Positions 1 to 6,622 of a stretch of DNA of 24,959 nt are shown here, one piece after another. The stretch is from a virus: IMG/VR virus record IMGVR_UViG_3300018416_000108, positions 1 to 24,959 of that record. The stretch is one strand, 5' to 3'. The first letter of the stretch is position 1; each line of letters starts with the position of its first letter. Below the pieces are notes generated by a model. It did no database searches and was not told where the DNA came from. It saw only the letters and a list, made by a program, of their open reading frames with translations. Made by a program: the position numbers and the translations under genes.

Positions 1-63
1 AAATTTAGCACCAATTTTATTATATATTTTTTCAGCTTGTTTTTTATTTGTTATTTCTGGTAT

Positions 64-180
64 TCAATTATTATCAGATTCATATTTCATTAAATCATCA
101 ATTATTAAATAATTTTGATTTTGAGATGAATAATCAAATAAGGTTTTTTCTGTACCATCTTTTTTCTTGTGTGATTCCAT
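64..180 (-). CDS. small hypothetical protein (38 aa, possibly truncated by TGA)
   Basis: A 38-residue ORF starts at the ATG at 178-180, directly behind the repeated leader that carries AGGAG, and ends at TGA (64-66). I do not recognise a family. The reading frame stays open beyond the TGA to the window edge and reads like protein (IPEITNKKQAEK...). The gene may therefore be a longer one with a nonsense change (TGG to TGA is one possibility), or the downstream reading may be chance. The RBS and leader make a translated start very likely. The true end is uncertain. Confidence 0.5.
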   Translation of the reverse strand: MESHKKKDGTEKTLFDYSSQNQNYLIIDDLMKYESDNN

Positions 181-204
181 TTCCTATCTCCTATTTAAGT
201 TTTT
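178..204 (-). repeat. repeated leader/RBS block, copy 1
   Basis: On the minus strand this reads AAAAACTTAAATAGGAGATA followed by GGAAATG. It matches the copies before 13355 and 14232 base for base, including the start codon. It supplies the AGGAG ribosome binding site of the gene starting at 180. Confidence 0.9.
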
Positions 205-209
205 AAAGT

Positions 210-229
210 GGGAGCTATTTCTAGCTCCC
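210..229 (-). repeat. GNRA-tetraloop hairpin after stop codon
   Basis: On the minus strand GGGAGCTA-GAAA-TAGCTCCC forms an 8-bp stem with a GAAA tetraloop, eight bases after the TAA of the gene at 238-657. It has no U-tract, so it is not a standard terminator. It may stabilise a 3' end or mark an RNA processing site. The identical hairpin is at 14183-14202 on the plus strand. Confidence 0.85.
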
Positions 230-237
230 TGTTAAAA

Positions 238-657
238 TTAAGATATTCCTTCTATATCTTTAATAGCATTTGTTAAAATTCTAAATTCTTCATAACCTTC
301 TTTAATAACTTCCCAATCATCATTAAGACAATGTTTAATAATATCTTCACTTACTATACAAGTTCTCATAAGCAAGTTATTATTTTCTTCAAGCTCAACT
401 TTTAATTTATGTATTTTATTTGCAAGATTATGCAAATCTATTTTCTTTTCACAAAGACCTTCACAATGGTTGTGAGACATAGCACGACCATATTTTGCTT
501 CTTCTTCTTTTCTTTCACTTATTAGATTCATTACAACTATTGATTCTTCAAGATACTTACATTGAAGATTAGCAATTTTGATTTTTAATTTCTTAGTCTT
601 TGCTAAAGATATTAAGTATACCGCTTTAGTTTTATCGTCATTGTATTGTGTTTTCAT
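238..657 (-). CDS. hypothetical helical protein (139 aa)
   Basis: I do not recognise this protein. The start is placed at the ATG at 655-657, because AGGAG of the repeated leader lies nine bases upstream; a longer reading from TTG at 699 would translate the leader itself. The product is rich in Lys, Glu and Leu and looks mostly alpha-helical, with heptad-like stretches in the middle. It has four cysteines, including the local pattern HCEGLC. It has its own strong promoter (711-739) and is followed by a GNRA hairpin, so it behaves as an independent accessory gene of the early region. No function can be assigned. Confidence 0.75.
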   Translation of the reverse strand: MKTQYNDDKTKAVYLISLAKTKKLKIKIANLQCKYLEESIVVMNLISERKEEEAKYGRAMSHNHCEGLCEKKIDLHNLANKIHKLKVELEENNNLLMRTCIVSEDIIKHCLNDDWEVIKEGYEEFRILTNAIKDIEGIS

Positions 658-681
658 AATTACTCTCCTATTTAAGTTTTT
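655..681 (-). repeat. repeated leader/RBS block, copy 2
   Basis: Minus-strand AAAAACTTAAATAGGAGAGT followed by AATTATG. It is identical to the other copies through AGGAGA and then diverges before the ATG. Just upstream, GTTGATAACAACTTAT (685-700) matches the block at 12810-12825 with one difference, so the homology with the leader of the gene at 12852 extends further. Confidence 0.85.
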
Positions 682-710
682 TTTATAAGTTGTTATCAAC
701 CTATAAAGAC

Positions 711-739
711 AGTATATAAAATAATGGTATATGTGTCAA
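711..739 (-). promoter_or_regulatory. sigma70-type promoter for the gene at 657
   Basis: On the minus strand TTGACA (734-739), a 17-base spacer and TATACT (711-716) form a near-consensus promoter, about 55 bases upstream of the ATG at 657. Confidence 0.8.
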
Positions 740-827
740 TTATATATAATAAAAATATACACGCATAAGTGATTGATTTATATATTAAATATAAATTATT
801 TAAAATTATTTTAAAAAAAACTTTTAT

Positions 828-1043
828 CTAGGCTTGTTTTTCTGTTGGTTTGATACTAGATACAAGAGTTTTAGCGTGATTTAGATTACTCAGGGTTATG
901 AAGTATTCAGCTAATGTATCAATATCTTTATCTTCTAATCCCTTCTCAATTAATTCATTTATATTATCTAATATTTCTTCTGTCTTGTTGTTTAAATTAT
1001 TTTTTACTTTGTCGTAAATTATTTGTTGATTTAAGTTTGTCAT
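828..1043 (-). CDS. hypothetical small helical protein (71 aa)
   Basis: Unrecognised protein of 71 residues, rich in Asn, Leu, Lys and Glu and probably all helical. Its ATG (1041-1043) overlaps the terminal TGA (1040-1042) of the interrupted oxygenase frame as ATGA, the classic arrangement for translational coupling. This overlap is evidence that the oxygenase frame originally ran to 1040. With the oxygenase now stopped at codon 155, reinitiation here may be weakened, although GGAG occurs just upstream of the start. It is followed by an AT-rich spacer of about 90 bases that contains no gene. Confidence 0.65.
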   Translation of the reverse strand: MTNLNQQIIYDKVKNNLNNKTEEILDNINELIEKGLEDKDIDTLAEYFITLSNLNHAKTLVSSIKPTEKQA

Positions 1044-1639
1044 CTCCAGCTATTCTCTCCTATTACCCAAGCCACAATACACTTACGCACTCCTTTGGTT
1101 ATTGGGGTTATGCGGTGTGGTATAAAACTTGTGAATGATATTAATTTTGAAGGCGTTGAGATCATAGTTAGGACTTATCCACCATCACTAAAGAATTGAA
1201 GATTGCCACCTTCATATCCTTCATTTAAAACCCAGCTTATAGATATCTTCCTCATTGATTGTAAGCCAGAGCCGATATCTGTATGCCAATCATATTTGCA
1301 ACCTTCTGAATATTCTAAATATGAGATACCTTCTATTCTACTTAATTTATAATTATAAATATTATTAAGGTCAACTAAAGCGTGTTGCAAGAGTTCAGAT
1401 ACAAAAGAATTTTTACTATCTAAACTCCAAGCATCAACTTTTCTTAGAATAGATAATCTTCTATCTTTGGTTGATTTGTTTTTTATTTCAACACCATAAT
1501 CAAATGCTTCTTTTAAAACTAAATCAGATTGACCTTTATTCATTTCAAAAGGAACAATGCCATATTCCGAATCTCTATTATGGTCATATTGAATATTGTC
1601 TCTAAAAAATTCTTCTTTTAATTGTGTGATTTTGCTCAT
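1040..1639 (-). pseudogene. 2OG-Fe(II) oxygenase (PiuC/P4H-like) interrupted by in-frame TAA
   Basis: The first 154 codons encode a 2-oxoglutarate/Fe(II) dioxygenase with the iron-binding HxD at H119-T-D121 (in YDWHTDIGSG), then SWVLNEGYEGGNLQFF. Codon 155 is TAA (1175-1177). The same frame continues without another stop for 44 codons and contains the missing half of the active site: PHRITPITKGVRK (distal iron ligand H175, 2OG-binding R185) and VAWVIG. It ends in TGA at 1040-1042, overlapping the next ATG. The whole frame of 199 codons has a normal length for the family. The interruption is a point nonsense change, not a frameshift. It could be a real lesion, strain variation or a sequencing error. 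Such enzymes are common in marine phages; substrates are mostly unknown. The RBS is AAGGA, just below a terminator. Confidence 0.85.
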
Positions 1640-1651
1640 ATCAATCCTTAT

Positions 1652-1679
1652 AAAAAACTCCCTCTATCGCTAGAGGGAG
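1652..1679 (-). terminator. rho-independent terminator
   Basis: On the minus strand CTCCCTCTA-GCGA-TAGAGGGAG forms a 9-bp stem with a GNRA tetraloop, followed directly by six Ts. It lies between the SSB-tailed gene and the oxygenase gene, only 13 bases before the oxygenase ATG. It should end most transcripts of the recombination operon before the oxygenase. Confidence 0.88.
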
Positions 1680-1744
1680 AACTTAAATGCCTTGTCAAGT
1701 AGGACGAGGACTTAGTAGGAAACTTCCATTTATTATAAACACAT

Positions 1745-2092
1745 TTAAAAAGGTATTTCATCATCAAATTCATCTTTTTTGTTTTCTTTGAAATCTTCTT
1801 TAAGAGTCTTTGAAACTTCATCTGGTGTCATATTAGTTTTGGTTATTGAGGAAGAACTATCATACTTATATTCTTCTCTTGTTCCATCTGGTGCTATTTT
1901 GTGTTCAGTTAATTTAACACTAAGATAGCCTTTTTCTGCTTTCCACAAGGCAAGGTCATATCCACGACCATCACAATTTATTAAACCACGATATTGTGGA
2001 GCTTTAGGATTCTCTGAATTGTTCTTAAATAGATTTCCAGAGTTTACCCTTATCTCATAACCTGTTGCTGTTTTTATTGATTTATTTTCCAT
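1745..2092 (-). CDS. putative ssDNA-binding protein with SSB-type acidic tail
   Basis: A 115-residue protein whose C-terminus is DEFDDEIPF, the acidic tip by which bacterial SSB proteins recruit partners (E. coli ends DDDIPF). The body is not a recognisable SSB OB-fold; the stretch APQYRG...LALWKAEKGYLSVKL resembles DUF736-like small proteins. It is the last gene of the ERF operon, so a role in binding recombination or replication intermediates is reasonable. Its ATG overlaps the end of the preceding 83-aa gene by 11 bases. The acid tail is seen directly; the ssDNA-binding role is inferred from tail and context. Confidence 0.7.
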   Translation of the reverse strand: MENKSIKTATGYEIRVNSGNLFKNNSENPKAPQYRGLINCDGRGYDLALWKAEKGYLSVKLTEHKIAPDGTREEYKYDSSSSITKTNMTPDEVSKTLKEDFKENKKDEFDDEIPF

Positions 2093-2333
2093 CTTGTTTC
2101 TCCATATTAAGTTTTTTATTAGTTCTGTTTATACATTCTTTGTGATTCTCAGGATATAAATTTCTCTGCTCCAAGAAATATTGTAATAACCATTCTACAT
2201 TTCTGTTGGTATCAAGAGCCTTGCAAAGATTATCCATAGATTCGTCTTTAATCTTTTCAAAAAATTTATCTTCCTGTTCTTCTTCTTGCTGTTGCAATTC
2301 TAACTCATACGCATAATTTTCTTCTTCTGTCAT
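2082..2333 (-). CDS. hypothetical acidic protein (83 aa)
   Basis: Unrecognised 83-residue protein. Its N-terminal third is extremely Glu/Gln rich (EEENYAYELELQQQEEEQED), with a more neutral C-terminal half (NRNVEWLLQYFLEQRNLYPENHKECINRTN). It starts three bases after the stop of the RHH gene and overlaps the SSB-tailed gene by 11 bases, so it belongs to the recombination operon. No function is assigned. Confidence 0.6.
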   Translation of the reverse strand: MTEEENYAYELELQQQEEEQEDKFFEKIKDESMDNLCKALDTNRNVEWLLQYFLEQRNLYPENHKECINRTNKKLNMEKQDGK

Positions 2334-2336
2334 ATT

Positions 2337-2534
2337 TTACTCCTCTTGATGTTCTGCATTTTCTATAAAGTGTACAATAATCTCACGAACTAAAGCAGAC
2401 ATTGTAATATTATGAGATGTGCAATATTCATTTAGTATTTCATAATGATGTCGTTGTACTGTCCCAGAAACCAAACAATTATTAGGCTTAGCATTTTTCT
2501 TAGGAATTTTATTTAATATTTCACTAGCTTTCAT
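2337..2534 (-). CDS. ribbon-helix-helix (Arc/CopG-like) DNA-binding protein
   Basis: A 65-residue protein with an Arc/CopG-type organisation: a short strand (CLVSGTVQRHHYEIL) followed by two helices around NEYCTSHNITMSALVREIIVHF, where 'ITMSALVREII' is the typical second-helix signature of RHH proteins. It would bind DNA as a dimer and may autoregulate the operon. Its ATG overlaps the TAA of the ERF gene by one base (TAATG), so the two are translationally coupled. Family assignment comes from the pattern only. Confidence 0.6.
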   Translation of the reverse strand: MKASEILNKIPKKNAKPNNCLVSGTVQRHHYEILNEYCTSHNITMSALVREIIVHFIENAEHQEE

Positions 2535-3037
2535 TAGATATCTCCATTGTTATTACTGTTTTGACTTTTAATTGGCTTATCATTTCCAGCATCATCATCA
2601 GGAGTTCCACGCATCATCAAAATAGATTCATACAAATACCTTCTTGCATATGTCATATTTGTTCCCACATCTTTAGAATCTTTATTATGATAAAGCGTAA
2701 CATATGATTCAAAATATTGTCTGTTAATTGTATGAACAATTCTCATTCTATATTTTACTTCTGTTAATTTAGCACCAGCAATATGCTCTACTTCTGTAAA
2801 ATTAGAAACAAAATTATGTTTTAATAATATTGGCTCAACAACAACAATCATATCTTCTAGCTTAGTGTAAGGATATTTTTGATATTCATTGTATCCATTT
2901 TGCTCAATATCAGCTTCTTGTATTTCAATTCTTGCTTTTGCAAAGTCTTGCAAATGCATAGTATTGAAATTATCTGTATTTTCATTTTGCATCATTTCAT
3001 CTAAATCAGGTTTTTTTATATTATCTATATTCTTCAT
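2534..3037 (-). CDS. erf: ERF-family single-strand annealing recombinase
   Basis: A 167-residue protein of the ERF superfamily (phage P22 Erf-like). The characteristic signatures are present: YPYTKLEDMIVVVEPILLKHN near residues 55-76, a beta-rich centre (YRMRIVHTINRQYFESYVTLYHN), and the hallmark GTNMTYARRYLYESILMMRG followed by PDDDAGND near residues 124-152. ERF proteins anneal complementary single strands during phage recombination and genome circularisation. Its start overlaps the stop of the upstream 88-aa gene as ATGA, and its stop overlaps the RHH start as TAATG. The Asn-rich end (SQNSNNNGDI) looks disordered. Confidence 0.9.
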   Translation of the reverse strand: MKNIDNIKKPDLDEMMQNENTDNFNTMHLQDFAKARIEIQEADIEQNGYNEYQKYPYTKLEDMIVVVEPILLKHNFVSNFTEVEHIAGAKLTEVKYRMRIVHTINRQYFESYVTLYHNKDSKDVGTNMTYARRYLYESILMMRGTPDDDAGNDKPIKSQNSNNNGDI

Positions 3038-3300
3038 TGTAGTTTCCTTGTAGTTAAAAATTTAATATGTTCTTGTTCATTCTCTGGCAATTCTGAGAAC
3101 TTTTTACTTCTCATAAATTCAATGACCACATAAGTTACAAAATTGGATATCCCATAATCTTTTTGTTCATCAAACTTTTCTAAAGTATCTTTGATATTTG
3201 TATCATCTAAAGATGACCAGATATGGTCTTTAAGTTCTTTGCATACCAGCATCATTGGTTGATAGTATTCCAAGTCTTTTTTAAAGTTATTCATATTCAT
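3034..3300 (-). CDS. hypothetical protein (88 aa)
   Basis: Unrecognised 88-residue protein of the recombination operon, largely helical by composition, ending EHIKFLTTRKLQ. Its ATG shares one base with the stop of the small membrane protein (TAATG) and its TGA overlaps the ERF start (ATGA). The coupling suggests co-regulated expression with ERF, but there is no recognisable motif. Confidence 0.6.
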   Translation of the reverse strand: MNMNNFKKDLEYYQPMMLVCKELKDHIWSSLDDTNIKDTLEKFDEQKDYGISNFVTYVVIEFMRSKKFSELPENEQEHIKFLTTRKLQ

Positions 3301-3458
3301 TAGTAGTAACCTCGTCCAAGTTCTTCTAACATTAAATAGATTACATACATATATAAGGCAAATGTAATAATGCCTAGTATAGTATTTTTTAGATATGGAA
3401 CTTTATAATAAGGCTCTACTCTGATTTCAAGACCTTGTTTATTGTATCTTTTGCTCAT
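3300..3458 (-). CDS. small single-span membrane protein (52 aa)
   Basis: A 52-residue ORF starts at the ATG at 3456-3458, directly behind the repeated leader with AGGAG, and stops at TAA 3300-3302. The N-terminus is charged (MSKRYNKQGLEIRVEPYYKV), followed by one hydrophobic segment of about 20 residues (NTILGIITFALYMYVIYLML) and a short polar end (EELGRGYY). It is the first gene of the leftward operon, behind the promoter at 3492-3519. Function is unknown; a single-span membrane topology is inferred from hydrophobicity. Confidence 0.7.
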   Translation of the reverse strand: MSKRYNKQGLEIRVEPYYKVPYLKNTILGIITFALYMYVIYLMLEELGRGYY

Positions 3459-3481
3459 AACATTCTCCTATTTAAGTTTTT
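3456..3481 (-). repeat. repeated leader/RBS block, copy 3
   Basis: Minus-strand AAAAACTTAAATAGGAGAAT followed by GTTATG. The core is the same as in the copies before 13355 and 14232. It provides the RBS of the first gene of the leftward recombination operon. Confidence 0.85.
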
Positions 3482-3491
3482 TACTATTATT

Positions 3492-3519
3492 AGTATATAC
3501 AAATTAAATACATATGCAA
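3492..3519 (-). promoter_or_regulatory. leftward early promoter
   Basis: On the minus strand TTGCAT (3514-3519), a 16-base spacer and TATACT (3492-3497). The same -35 and spacer length recur at 12771-12798 and 13946-13973. It drives the ERF operon and faces away from the rightward promoter at 3528-3555. Confidence 0.7.
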
Positions 3520-3527
3520 GTATTGTT

Positions 3528-3555
3528 TTGATTATTTTTATATATATGCTAATAT
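3528..3555 (+). promoter_or_regulatory. putative rightward early promoter
   Basis: TTGATT (3528-3533), a 16-base spacer and TAATAT (3550-3555), placed 35 bases before the ATG of the Cro-like gene. Only a few bases separate it from the leftward promoter, which is the usual immunity-region geometry. The match to consensus is moderate. Confidence 0.5.
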
Positions 3556-3589
3556 TACACTACCAAAATAATATAAACAGGAGTAGTAG

Positions 3590-3784
3590 ATGACATTCAA
3601 CGATTTTTTAAAGGAAGAACAAATAAGTATTGCTAGATTTGCAAGGAAGTTAGAGATATGCGAATCAACAGTTACTAAATGGAAATACAATAATGTTATT
3701 CCGAGACGAGAAGATATGCTAAAGATTTATGAGTATACAAATGGAAAGGTATGTCCGAATGATTTCTATGGAATTAATCAATGA
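3590..3784 (+). CDS. Cro/CI-type helix-turn-helix regulator
   Basis: A 64-residue protein with a single HTH_3/YdaS-like fold: FNDFLKEEQISIARFARKLEICESTVTKWKYNN, where ISIARFARKLEI is helix 2 and STVTKWKYNN the recognition helix. The tail GKVCPNDFYG is typical of small phage Cro-like repressors. It sits at the divergent promoter pair, is preceded by a good RBS (CAGGAG), and its TGA overlaps the next ATG (ATGA). It most likely sets the balance between leftward and rightward transcription. No separate CI-like repressor is visible in the window. Confidence 0.8.
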   Translation: MTFNDFLKEEQISIARFARKLEICESTVTKWKYNNVIPRREDMLKIYEYTNGKVCPNDFYGINQ

Positions 3785-4404
3785 GCTTTCAGGCTTTAGC
3801 TTGGGGAATCAAGCAAACAACAACATCAAGCACAAGTAAGTTGGTATTGCTGATGCTTTGTAATTATGCAGATGAAAAGGGTATCTCATATCCTAGTCAG
3901 GAGCATTTAGCTGGTCTATGTCAGATTACCAGAAGGTCAGTTAATAAACATATACAAGAACTTGTGAAAGCAAATCTAATAACAAAATTTAAAGCAATAA
4001 ATAAAAGTTATGGTTATAACAAATATAAATTAAATATGGAGTATGAGAAAAATATTCCTAAAGGGTATGAGAATAATATTCACAGGGTTAGAGAAAATAT
4101 TTCTCACAATACTATCAATAATACTAATAATATATATTGCTCAAAATTTGAGGATTTCTGGAATAAAGTTCCAAGAAAAATTGGAAAGAAAAAAGCTAAG
4201 AGTATTTATGAAAGGTTGGTAAAATCTAATGAAGTATCAGAAGATGTTTTAATAGATGCTATGGATAATTATTCTAAGTCAGTAGAAAATACAGAGACTA
4301 AATTTATAGCACACCCTACTAGCTGGTTAAATGCTGGTCGGTGGTCAGACGAAATAGAGGTTAAAGATAATAAAGAAAAATATAAAGAAAATTGGTTGAT
4401 GTAA
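3781..4404 (+). CDS. phage replication initiator (O-like, HTH_36)
   Basis: A 207-residue protein. Residues about 5-85 form a winged helix of the HTH_36 type (TSKLVLLMLCNYADEKGISYPSQEHLAGLC, then TRRSVNKHIQELVKANLI). Residues about 120-195 match the C-terminal module of phage replication proteins: FEDFWNKVPRKIGKKKAKSIYERL and FIAHPTSWLNAGRWSDE. Such proteins bind the origin and load the helicase, here probably the DnaB-like product of the next gene. The start is coupled to the Cro-like gene by ATGA. Confidence 0.85.
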   Translation: MSFQALAWGIKQTTTSSTSKLVLLMLCNYADEKGISYPSQEHLAGLCQITRRSVNKHIQELVKANLITKFKAINKSYGYNKYKLNMEYEKNIPKGYENNIHRVRENISHNTINNTNNIYCSKFEDFWNKVPRKIGKKKAKSIYERLVKSNEVSEDVLIDAMDNYSKSVENTETKFIAHPTSWLNAGRWSDEIEVKDNKEKYKENWLM

Positions 4405-4419
4405 AAACAGGAGAAAACT

Positions 4420-5289
4420 ATGAGCAAGTTAGAAGGTATTTATACCGCTAGAGATTTATACGAAGATGTAAATGATTTATATGAGGGTAAAACGCATCAA
4501 CAGTATGATGTTGGTTATTCAAATTTAGACGAAATATTTCATTTAGTAAAGCCAATGTTTGTAGTAATTACAGGTGTCGCAAACGCTGGAAAATCGTCAT
4601 TCACTTACGATATGGCTATGCAATTAGCTAAGATACATAAATTTAAATTCTTGTGCTATTCTCCCGAGCACAGCTTATCTATGAATTTGAAAAGACTTAT
4701 AGAAAAATATTGTGAGAAACCATTTGACTCATTTTTTCCAAACAGATTATCTTATGATGAAATGATTGGTGCGTTAAAATTTATACAAGACCATTTCTAT
4801 TTTACAGATAATAAGGAAGAAACACCCACGATAAAATGGTTGTTAGATAAAGCAAGAACTTGTGTTAAAGAATTTGGTATTGATAGTATTATCCTAGACC
4901 CTTATAACGAGATATCAAGTGAACGAGGTAATATATCTGAGACAGAGCATATATCTATTGTTATATCTCATATAAAAAGATTTAATAGGGAAACGAATAC
5001 CATTACTTTTTTAGTAGCACACCCAAACAAACAAATTAGAGATAAAGAAACAGGATTATATAAAGTGCAAAATTTAATGGATATAAGTGGAAGTGCTCAT
5101 TTCAATAATAAAGCTGATGCTGGAATCATTGTTAATAGAAATCCACAAGAGAATCATACTGAGATTCATATTTGCAAGATAAGAGAATTAGACCTTATGG
5201 GAAGGCTTGGAAAATGTTATATGAGATGGAATGACAGAACTAGATGCTTCCACCCATTAGAATCAATTATTGGGAGAAAACACGACTAA
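4420..5289 (+). CDS. DnaB-like replicative helicase / RecA-fold ATPase
   Basis: A 289-residue RecA-fold ATPase, equivalent to the C-terminal domain of DnaB/Twinkle helicases without the primase-binding N-terminal domain. Walker A is GVANAGKS (G52-S59), Walker B is IILDP (D160), the sensor region is FLVAHPNK, and the typical DnaB end pattern is DISGSAHFNNKADAGIIVNRN... with KIRELDLMGRLG. It should unwind DNA at the phage fork, together with the upstream initiator. A short length is normal for phage versions. The RBS CAGGAG lies upstream, and the stop overlaps the next ATG (TAATG). Confidence 0.88.
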   Translation: MSKLEGIYTARDLYEDVNDLYEGKTHQQYDVGYSNLDEIFHLVKPMFVVITGVANAGKSSFTYDMAMQLAKIHKFKFLCYSPEHSLSMNLKRLIEKYCEKPFDSFFPNRLSYDEMIGALKFIQDHFYFTDNKEETPTIKWLLDKARTCVKEFGIDSIILDPYNEISSERGNISETEHISIVISHIKRFNRETNTITFLVAHPNKQIRDKETGLYKVQNLMDISGSAHFNNKADAGIIVNRNPQENHTEIHICKIRELDLMGRLGKCYMRWNDRTRCFHPLESIIGRKHD

Positions 5290-5663
5290 TGAATGGAATG
5301 AGAAACGATAACGCAAGGCATACAGATTTTGGATTCTTAAAAGGCTGTATAAAAGATAATGAAAAAGCTATACCTAGTGATTTAGATATGATATTTGAAA
5401 GGAGAGGTAGATTCCTTGTAGGAGAATGGAAAAGAACAGGAGAGAAATTATCAATAGGTCAAAAGATAATGTTAAAGAACTTATCTCTGAATCCTTACTT
5501 TTCTGTTATTGTGATAGAGGGATATTCTGATGGTAACACTACAGAAGTAAATGGTATTTATTTCTTTAGGAATGGTAAGTTAGAAAAGACGAATTACAGA
5601 TGTATTGATGGCTTGAAAGATTTTATCAACAGATGGTATAAATGGGCAGATGAATTTGTGTAA
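5289..5663 (+). CDS. PD-(D/E)XK-like phage nuclease (putative)
   Basis: A 124-residue protein. The segment SDLDMIFERRGRFLVGEWKR contains D33, then E46-W-K48, the D...ExK layout of PD-(D/E)XK nucleases, followed by LSIGQKIML (Q58), similar to the Q motif of RecB-like and VRR-type phage nucleases. It probably processes branched or broken DNA during replication or recombination. The start is set at the ATG overlapping the helicase stop (TAATG), because GGGAG lies 12 bases upstream; a start at 5244 is possible but lacks an RBS. Family call is by motif, moderately sure. Confidence 0.65.
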   Translation: MNGMRNDNARHTDFGFLKGCIKDNEKAIPSDLDMIFERRGRFLVGEWKRTGEKLSIGQKIMLKNLSLNPYFSVIVIEGYSDGNTTEVNGIYFFRNGKLEKTNYRCIDGLKDFINRWYKWADEFV

Positions 5664-5669
5664 CAATAT

Positions 5670-6209
5670 ATGAATGGCTTTATATACATAATGAGTAACA
5701 AATCTTTTGCTGATAAAAGGATAAAGGTAGGTATATCTAAAAGCGACCCAACTCAAAGAAAAGATAATTTGTATTCAACAGGAGTGCCAGAGCCATTTGT
5801 TGTTGAATATTATGCTTTAGTAGAAGAATATGAAGAAATAGAAAAGATAGTACATAAAAAATTAAGTGCATTAAGACCAAACAAGCAAAGAGAATTTTTT
5901 ATTTGTAGCATAGAAAAAGCTATTGTTACTATTAGAGATTGTGCAGAGATAAACTATGAAAGAATGTTTTACAAAACAGATAAACAATTAAAAGAAGAAC
6001 AAAAAGAATTGGAAAGGCAAAAAGAAATAGAAAAAAATATTATTATTCAAGAACACGAAAGGGCAAGAAAAGAAAAAGAAGCAAAAGCTGAAAGGGAAAA
6101 GACTATGTTTGAAGATACATTTGATTTAGACTTAGATTTTAAATTAGATGAAGATACGATTATGAATACTTGTCCGCATTGTAAAAAAAGTCTTAATAAG
6201 TTTGACTAA
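5670..6209 (+). CDS. T5orf172/MUG113-type GIY-YIG-like protein with C-terminal CPHC
   Basis: A 179-residue protein. Residues 1-95 match the T5orf172 family, a GIY-YIG-related fold: GFIYIMSN at the N-terminus, KVGISKSDPTQRKDNLYSTG, then PFVVEYYALVEEYEEIEKIVHKKL and REFF. Residues about 100-150 are a long charged helix, probably a coiled coil. The end has CPHC (C168, C171), half of a zinc ribbon, which could complete a site by dimerisation. The biochemical role of T5orf172 proteins is not settled; DNA cleavage or binding is assumed from the fold. Only six bases separate it from the upstream gene and no clear RBS is seen. Confidence 0.75.
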   Translation: MNGFIYIMSNKSFADKRIKVGISKSDPTQRKDNLYSTGVPEPFVVEYYALVEEYEEIEKIVHKKLSALRPNKQREFFICSIEKAIVTIRDCAEINYERMFYKTDKQLKEEQKELERQKEIEKNIIIQEHERARKEKEAKAEREKTMFEDTFDLDLDFKLDEDTIMNTCPHCKKSLNKFD

Positions 6210-6238
6210 GTTTTATTTTTACCTTATAAAAGGTATAT

Positions 6239-6622
6239 ATGCCTAAAATAGTCAAGAAAACAGAAGAAAATGCAAGAATGGTAACGCAGTTATCTGGGCT
6301 TGGATTACCTCACGAACAGATATGTTCCATATTAAATATATCAAAGCCATCACTTTACAAGTATTATCAAGAAGAACTAATCAAGGGTAAAGCAACTGCG
6401 AATGCTAAAGTAGCAGAAAATTTATTTAAGATTGCAACAGGCACAGGCAGGGAGGCGGTTTCTGCTGGAATATTCTGGTTAAAGTGCCAAGCTCGTTGGC
6501 AAGAAAGGCAAATAGTGGAGATACAAGATGGCACAGAGCAAGATGATAAATTTAAAGAATTGGCAAGAGCAATTCAAAGAACTAGACTCGCAGAATCAGA
6601 AAGCAACAATTCTATTAACTGA
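6239..6622 (+). CDS. terS: terminase small subunit
   Basis: A 127-residue DNA-recognition subunit of the packaging motor. The N-terminal half contains a helix-turn-helix (LPHEQICSILNISKPSLYKYYQEELIKG), then NAKVAENLFKIATGTGREAVSAGIFWLKCQARWQE, which is the typical small-terminase pattern of alphaproteobacterial phages. The gene precedes the large subunit and overlaps it by 95 bases, an unusually long overlap. A weak RBS (AAAGG) precedes the ATG. The phage packaging site is often within or near this gene, but no cos or pac site could be identified by eye. Confidence 0.88.
   Translation: MPKIVKKTEENARMVTQLSGLGLPHEQICSILNISKPSLYKYYQEELIKGKATANAKVAENLFKIATGTGREAVSAGIFWLKCQARWQERQIVEIQDGTEQDDKFKELARAIQRTRLAESESNNSIN

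Noticed and set aside
914-1138. Plus-strand ORF of 74 codons
   Set aside because: It lies antisense to the oxygenase C-terminal half and the next gene; no RBS and no recognisable protein.
1685-1730. Possible second hammerhead on the plus strand (TTGTC...AGGACGAGGAC...GAAAC)
   Set aside because: No CUGANGA core and no stem II; it would also be antisense to the operon.
2595-2625. Hammerhead-like CTGATGA...GAAA on the minus strand inside the ERF gene
   Set aside because: Stem II and stem I partners are missing, and the bases encode the conserved PDDDAGND segment.
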